Assembly (NCBI GenBank): GCA_046263255.1
Contig: JBHELD010000045.1
Coordinates: forward strand, 1 to 23,795
Direction of reading: 5' to 3'
Origin: JALZEG01 sp046263255
Lineage (GTDB): Bacteria > Actinomycetota > CADDZG01 > WHSQ01
DNA length: 23,795 nucleotides
Below, piece by piece: positions 21,451-23,795 of the stretch (position 1 is its first letter; each line of letters opens with the position of its first letter). The notes below the pieces were generated by a model. It did no database searches, was not told the origin of the DNA, and saw only the letters and a program-made list of their open reading frames with translations. A program made the position numbers and the translations under genes.

Positions 21451-22347
21451 ATGGCTTCTGCAGACGCCTGCTGCGCCCTGGTCGCAGCGTCGCAGCACGG
21501 GTGCCTCACGCTGGCGCAGGCGGCGACCTGCGGCCTCTCGGGCGAAGCCGTCCGGCGCCGGGTCAGACGGCGTCTGTGGCGGCGGGTGCTGCCGCGGACC
21601 TACGCCGTCCAGGGCGCTCCTCCGTCGTGGGAGCAGCGGCTGATGGCCGCGGTTCTATGGGTGGGCGAGGGCGCCGCCTCAGGGGCCTCGGCAGCGGCGC
21701 TGTGGCGCTTTCCCGACTTCGCGCCGGGGCCCATCGAGGTCTCCCACACCGGCACCCGGTCCGGACGCCGGGGAATCGCCGTGCGGCGCGTCGATCTACC
21801 CGCCCGCGACGTCGCGAGAATCCGCGGGATCCCCGCGACGACGCCGGCAAGAACCCTCGCCGACGTTGCCGCGACGGCAAGATCCGACCGGTTCGACGCC
21901 GCGTTCCACTACTGCCTCCACGAACGCCTGGCAACCCCGGGGGGCCTCCACGATCTCTGCGAGCGAAGGACGGGCTCGGGGTTCGCCGGCGCGGCGCGCC
22001 TCCGCGCGGCTGTGGCGGCATACGCGGAGGGGCGACCGGCCGCGAGCCCCCTGGAAGCTCGTCTCGAACGGCGCCTCCGCCGCTCGAAGATCCCCGCTCC
22101 GCTGCAGCAGCACGAGGTGCGGCTGGACGGCCACCGGTACTTTCTCGACTTCGCGTGGCCGGACGAGCGAGTGGCCGTCGAAGTAGACGGCTACCGCTGG
22201 CACTCCAGTCGAGAAGCGTGGCGCCGCGACCGCGAACGCCTGACGACGCTGCGGCGAGCCGGTTGGACCGTCGTCAACGCGACCCGGGAGGACGTCGACG
22301 ACCGGTTCGACGAGCTCGCGTCGGAGCTTCGAACGCTGCTTCGTTGA
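21451..22347 (+). CDS. AbiEi-like HTH plus DUF559 nuclease-fold protein
   Basis: The 298-residue protein starts with a winged-helix region like that of AbiEi-type antitoxins (about 5-55, HGCLTLAQAATCGLSGEAVRRRV, then RRVLPRTYAVQG). A middle domain follows with GAASGASAAALWRF and IRGIPATTPARTLADVAA. It ends in a DUF559 (Vsr/restriction-endonuclease-like) domain with HRYFLDFAWPDERVAVEVDGYRWH and DRERLTTLRRAGWTVVNAT; the acidic residues of DFAWP and EVDG are the presumed metal ligands. Such fusions are common in actinobacteria and are often annotated as type IV antitoxin-domain proteins, but no toxin partner is adjacent. No SD precedes the ATG. A U-tract terminator follows. Confidence 0.82.
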   Translation: MASADACCALVAASQHGCLTLAQAATCGLSGEAVRRRVRRRLWRRVLPRTYAVQGAPPSWEQRLMAAVLWVGEGAASGASAAALWRFPDFAPGPIEVSHTGTRSGRRGIAVRRVDLPARDVARIRGIPATTPARTLADVAATARSDRFDAAFHYCLHERLATPGGLHDLCERRTGSGFAGAARLRAAVAAYAEGRPAASPLEARLERRLRRSKIPAPLQQHEVRLDGHRYFLDFAWPDERVAVEVDGYRWHSSREAWRRDRERLTTLRRAGWTVVNATREDVDDRFDELASELRTLLR

Positions 22348-22353
22348 GCGAAA

Positions 22354-22376
22354 ACGCACGCCGTGCGTACGTTTTT
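22354..22376. terminator. Bidirectional intrinsic terminator
   Basis: ACGCAC (22354-22359) and GTGCGT (22363-22368) form a hairpin with a 3-nt loop, followed by ACGTTTTTG on the plus strand; on the minus strand AAAACG before the hairpin supplies TTTTC. It lies between the convergent DUF559 and PIG-L genes and can serve both. Confidence 0.75.
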
Positions 22377-22391
22377 GCGCAATGAGCGGCG

Positions 22392-23183
22392 CTAGGGCGG
22401 GGGGGCCGCCCGGGGGTCCCTCTCCGGCGGCGCGTGGTCCATCGACACCTCGTCGAGCTGCTCGTCGGCGTGGAAGCCCGGCCCCTGGGAGATCACCCGG
22501 AACGCCTCGGCGTACGCGTAGCCGGCGGGGGCGCCGAGCTCGGCGAAGCGCTGCCGCATCCAGCCCTCGATCTCGTCGCGGCTCTCGCCCACCTGGCTCT
22601 TGTGGCACATGAGCGCGTCGATCTTGCGGTCGAACGTGTCCGTCACGTCGACCAGCCGCGGCCCCCCCGCCGGCCCCATGATCCACACCTCCCGGAGGTC
22701 GCGCCACGGCTCGAGGCCCTCGTCGAGGAGCTCGGGGAAGTGCCCGGGCGTCGTCCCCGCGGTGAGCGTGACGTCGAGCGAGGCCTGGCCGACGGCGCGG
22801 TGATCGGGGTGGTTGATGAAGCGGTCGTCGATCGTGGGCGCGACGTCCATGACCATGTAGCGGTGCGGCCGGTATTTCCGGAACACCCGCGCCAGGTCCC
22901 GGCGGAGGTCCAGGGTGTACTCGACGTACCCGTCGGCGTACGCGAGCCACACGAGCTCCGAGACGCCGAGGATGCGGGCGGCCGCCTCCGACTCCTCCTT
23001 GCGAAGCGCGGCGAGCGGGGGCCCGATCAGCGAACGGTCCTGCGTCCCGGTCGATCCGTCGGTGACGATGCAGAGCGTCACCTCCGCGCCGGCGTCGGCC
23101 CACCGCGCGACGGTGCCGGCCGCGCCGAACTCCAGGTCGTCGGGATGGGCCGAGACGACGAGCGCGCGGGACGGCGCGCTCAA
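22392..23183 (-). CDS. PIG-L family deacetylase
   Basis: The 263-residue protein belongs to the LmbE/PIG-L zinc deacetylases. The metal-binding AHPDDLEFGAAGT (HPDD at 13-16) lies at the N-terminus, followed by VTDGSTGT, and the second motif FINHPDHRAVG lies mid-protein. These enzymes remove acetyl groups from GlcNAc-containing substrates; in actinobacteria MshB and Mca act in mycothiol metabolism, but assignment to either is not possible here. The start is TTG at 23183, whose TG forms the upstream gene's TGA (TTGA overlap), so translation is likely coupled to the universal stress gene. The C-terminus ends in a proline-rich tail. The frame is open further upstream, but that part is antisense-like and lacks family sequence. 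Confidence 0.88.
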   Translation of the reverse strand: MSAPSRALVVSAHPDDLEFGAAGTVARWADAGAEVTLCIVTDGSTGTQDRSLIGPPLAALRKEESEAAARILGVSELVWLAYADGYVEYTLDLRRDLARVFRKYRPHRYMVMDVAPTIDDRFINHPDHRAVGQASLDVTLTAGTTPGHFPELLDEGLEPWRDLREVWIMGPAGGPRLVDVTDTFDRKIDALMCHKSQVGESRDEIEGWMRQRFAELGAPAGYAYAEAFRVISQGPGFHADEQLDEVSMDHAPPERDPRAAPPP

Positions 23184-23795
23184 GCCTGCGTCCGCAGGAT
23201 CAGCACGTCGGTCGGAGCGCTGTGCGACACGCGGTGCGGGACGTTGCCGAGCATGAAGCGGCGCGCTCCGGTCATGCCGACGCTTCCCACGACGATGACG
23301 TCGAACCCCTCGTCCTTCGCGATCGCGCAGAGGACCTCTGCGGGATGGCCCTCGGGGGCGCGCACCTCGGCGTCCACGTCGGCCCTCGCGGCGCGCTCCG
23401 CCGCCCGCTCGAGGACGTCCTCGGCCTGTGCGGCGCCGGCTATCCGCCACCGGAACTCGTCGGGGGTCTCCCGCGCGGCCCCCCCGGCGCCCCACTGCGC
23501 GACCGGGTCGTTCGGGTCGGCGGCGAGCTGCTGCTTCTCCTGCTCGCTCAGCGGCTCGTGCGCGCAGACGATGAGCTCGTACGCGTCCAGGGACGCCGCG
23601 AGCTTCGAAGCCGCGTCGACGGCGCGCATCGCCGTGGGCGATCCGTCCGTCCCCACGAGGATCTTCGTGTAATCCGGCACGGACTCCGGCACGTGGTCGG
23701 TCTTCACGATCAGCAGGTCGGTCCCGGCGTGGTGCGAGATCTTGTTCGGGACGCTGCCCAGCAGGAACCTGCGCGCCCCGCTCATGCCGACGCTG
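23180..23795 (-). CDS. Tandem-domain universal stress protein (UspA), 5' end outside window
   Basis: The gene is cut by the window end, so the N-terminal part is missing. What remains is the end of one Usp domain (SVGMSGARRFLLGSVPNKISHHAGTDLLIVK in family terms) and then a complete second domain starting YTKILVGTDGSPTAMRAVDAA and ending GSVGMTGARRFMLGNVPHRVSHSAPTDVLIL. The nucleotide-binding pattern G-x2-G-x9-G-(S/T) is intact in the first domain (GS), while the second has GN, so ATP binding there is less certain. Usp proteins act in the cytosol under stress and starvation. The stop overlaps the TTG of the PIG-L gene. Confidence 0.9.
   Translation of the reverse strand, partial: SVGMSGARRFLLGSVPNKISHHAGTDLLIVKTDHVPESVPDYTKILVGTDGSPTAMRAVDAASKLAASLDAYELIVCAHEPLSEQEKQQLAADPNDPVAQWGAGGAARETPDEFRWRIAGAAQAEDVLERAAERAARADVDAEVRAPEGHPAEVLCAIAKDEGFDVIVVGSVGMTGARRFMLGNVPHRVSHSAPTDVLILRTQA

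Overview
The window is GC-rich DNA from a bacterium, most likely an actinomycetote (possibly a deep lineage such as Thermoleophilia). The signs are the suf gene set with a Rieske ferredoxin and SufU, a two-domain SseA-type rhodanese, DtxR/IdeR-like iron boxes, GTG/TTG starts and stop-start overlaps. The phylum is inferred from gene content; no rRNA or tRNA is present.

Layout. (1) 1-2550 is a cluster of secreted-protein genes. It opens with a 36-bp coding-type tandem repeat at the window edge. Three tandem small secreted four-cysteine proteins follow, sharing an upstream leader that can form a covarying stem. Then come two tandem secreted paralogues on the minus strand with an aspartate-rich Ca-binding-like loop, bounded by near-identical terminator hairpins. 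(2) 2632-5904 holds a DUF523 gene, then the probable operon sigA, Lrp-type ligand-binding domain gene, thiI. (3) 5938-9775 holds an aldehyde dehydrogenase, an RTX-like secreted protein and a membrane protein that looks like a catalytically dead M28 peptidase. (4) 9836-15841 is on the minus strand. In transcription order it runs sufD, Rieske ferredoxin, sufC, sufS, sufU, a secreted protein, an HTH regulator and a rhodanese. (5) 15972-19728 separates sufD from sufB and carries an EamA transporter, a sarcosine-oxidase-like flavoenzyme, a second RTX-like protein and a broken GNAT acetyltransferase gene. (6) 19822-21255 is sufB. It and sufD each have the same palindromic TTAGG-N4-CCTAA-type iron box at the same distance from a -10-like hexamer. 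(7) 21451-23795 holds an AbiEi/DUF559 protein, a PIG-L deacetylase and a universal stress protein cut by the window end.

How the genes fit together. SufS and SufU would mobilise sulfur, SufB, SufC and SufD would build Fe-S clusters, and the iron boxes suggest iron-dependent control. ThiI (without a rhodanese domain) and the separate rhodanese are further sulfur-handling functions nearby. The least described part is the family of small secreted four-Cys proteins with their structured leaders. A leader motif of the form GCCGGAC(G/C)AA next to the ribosome binding site recurs before other secreted-protein genes in the window.
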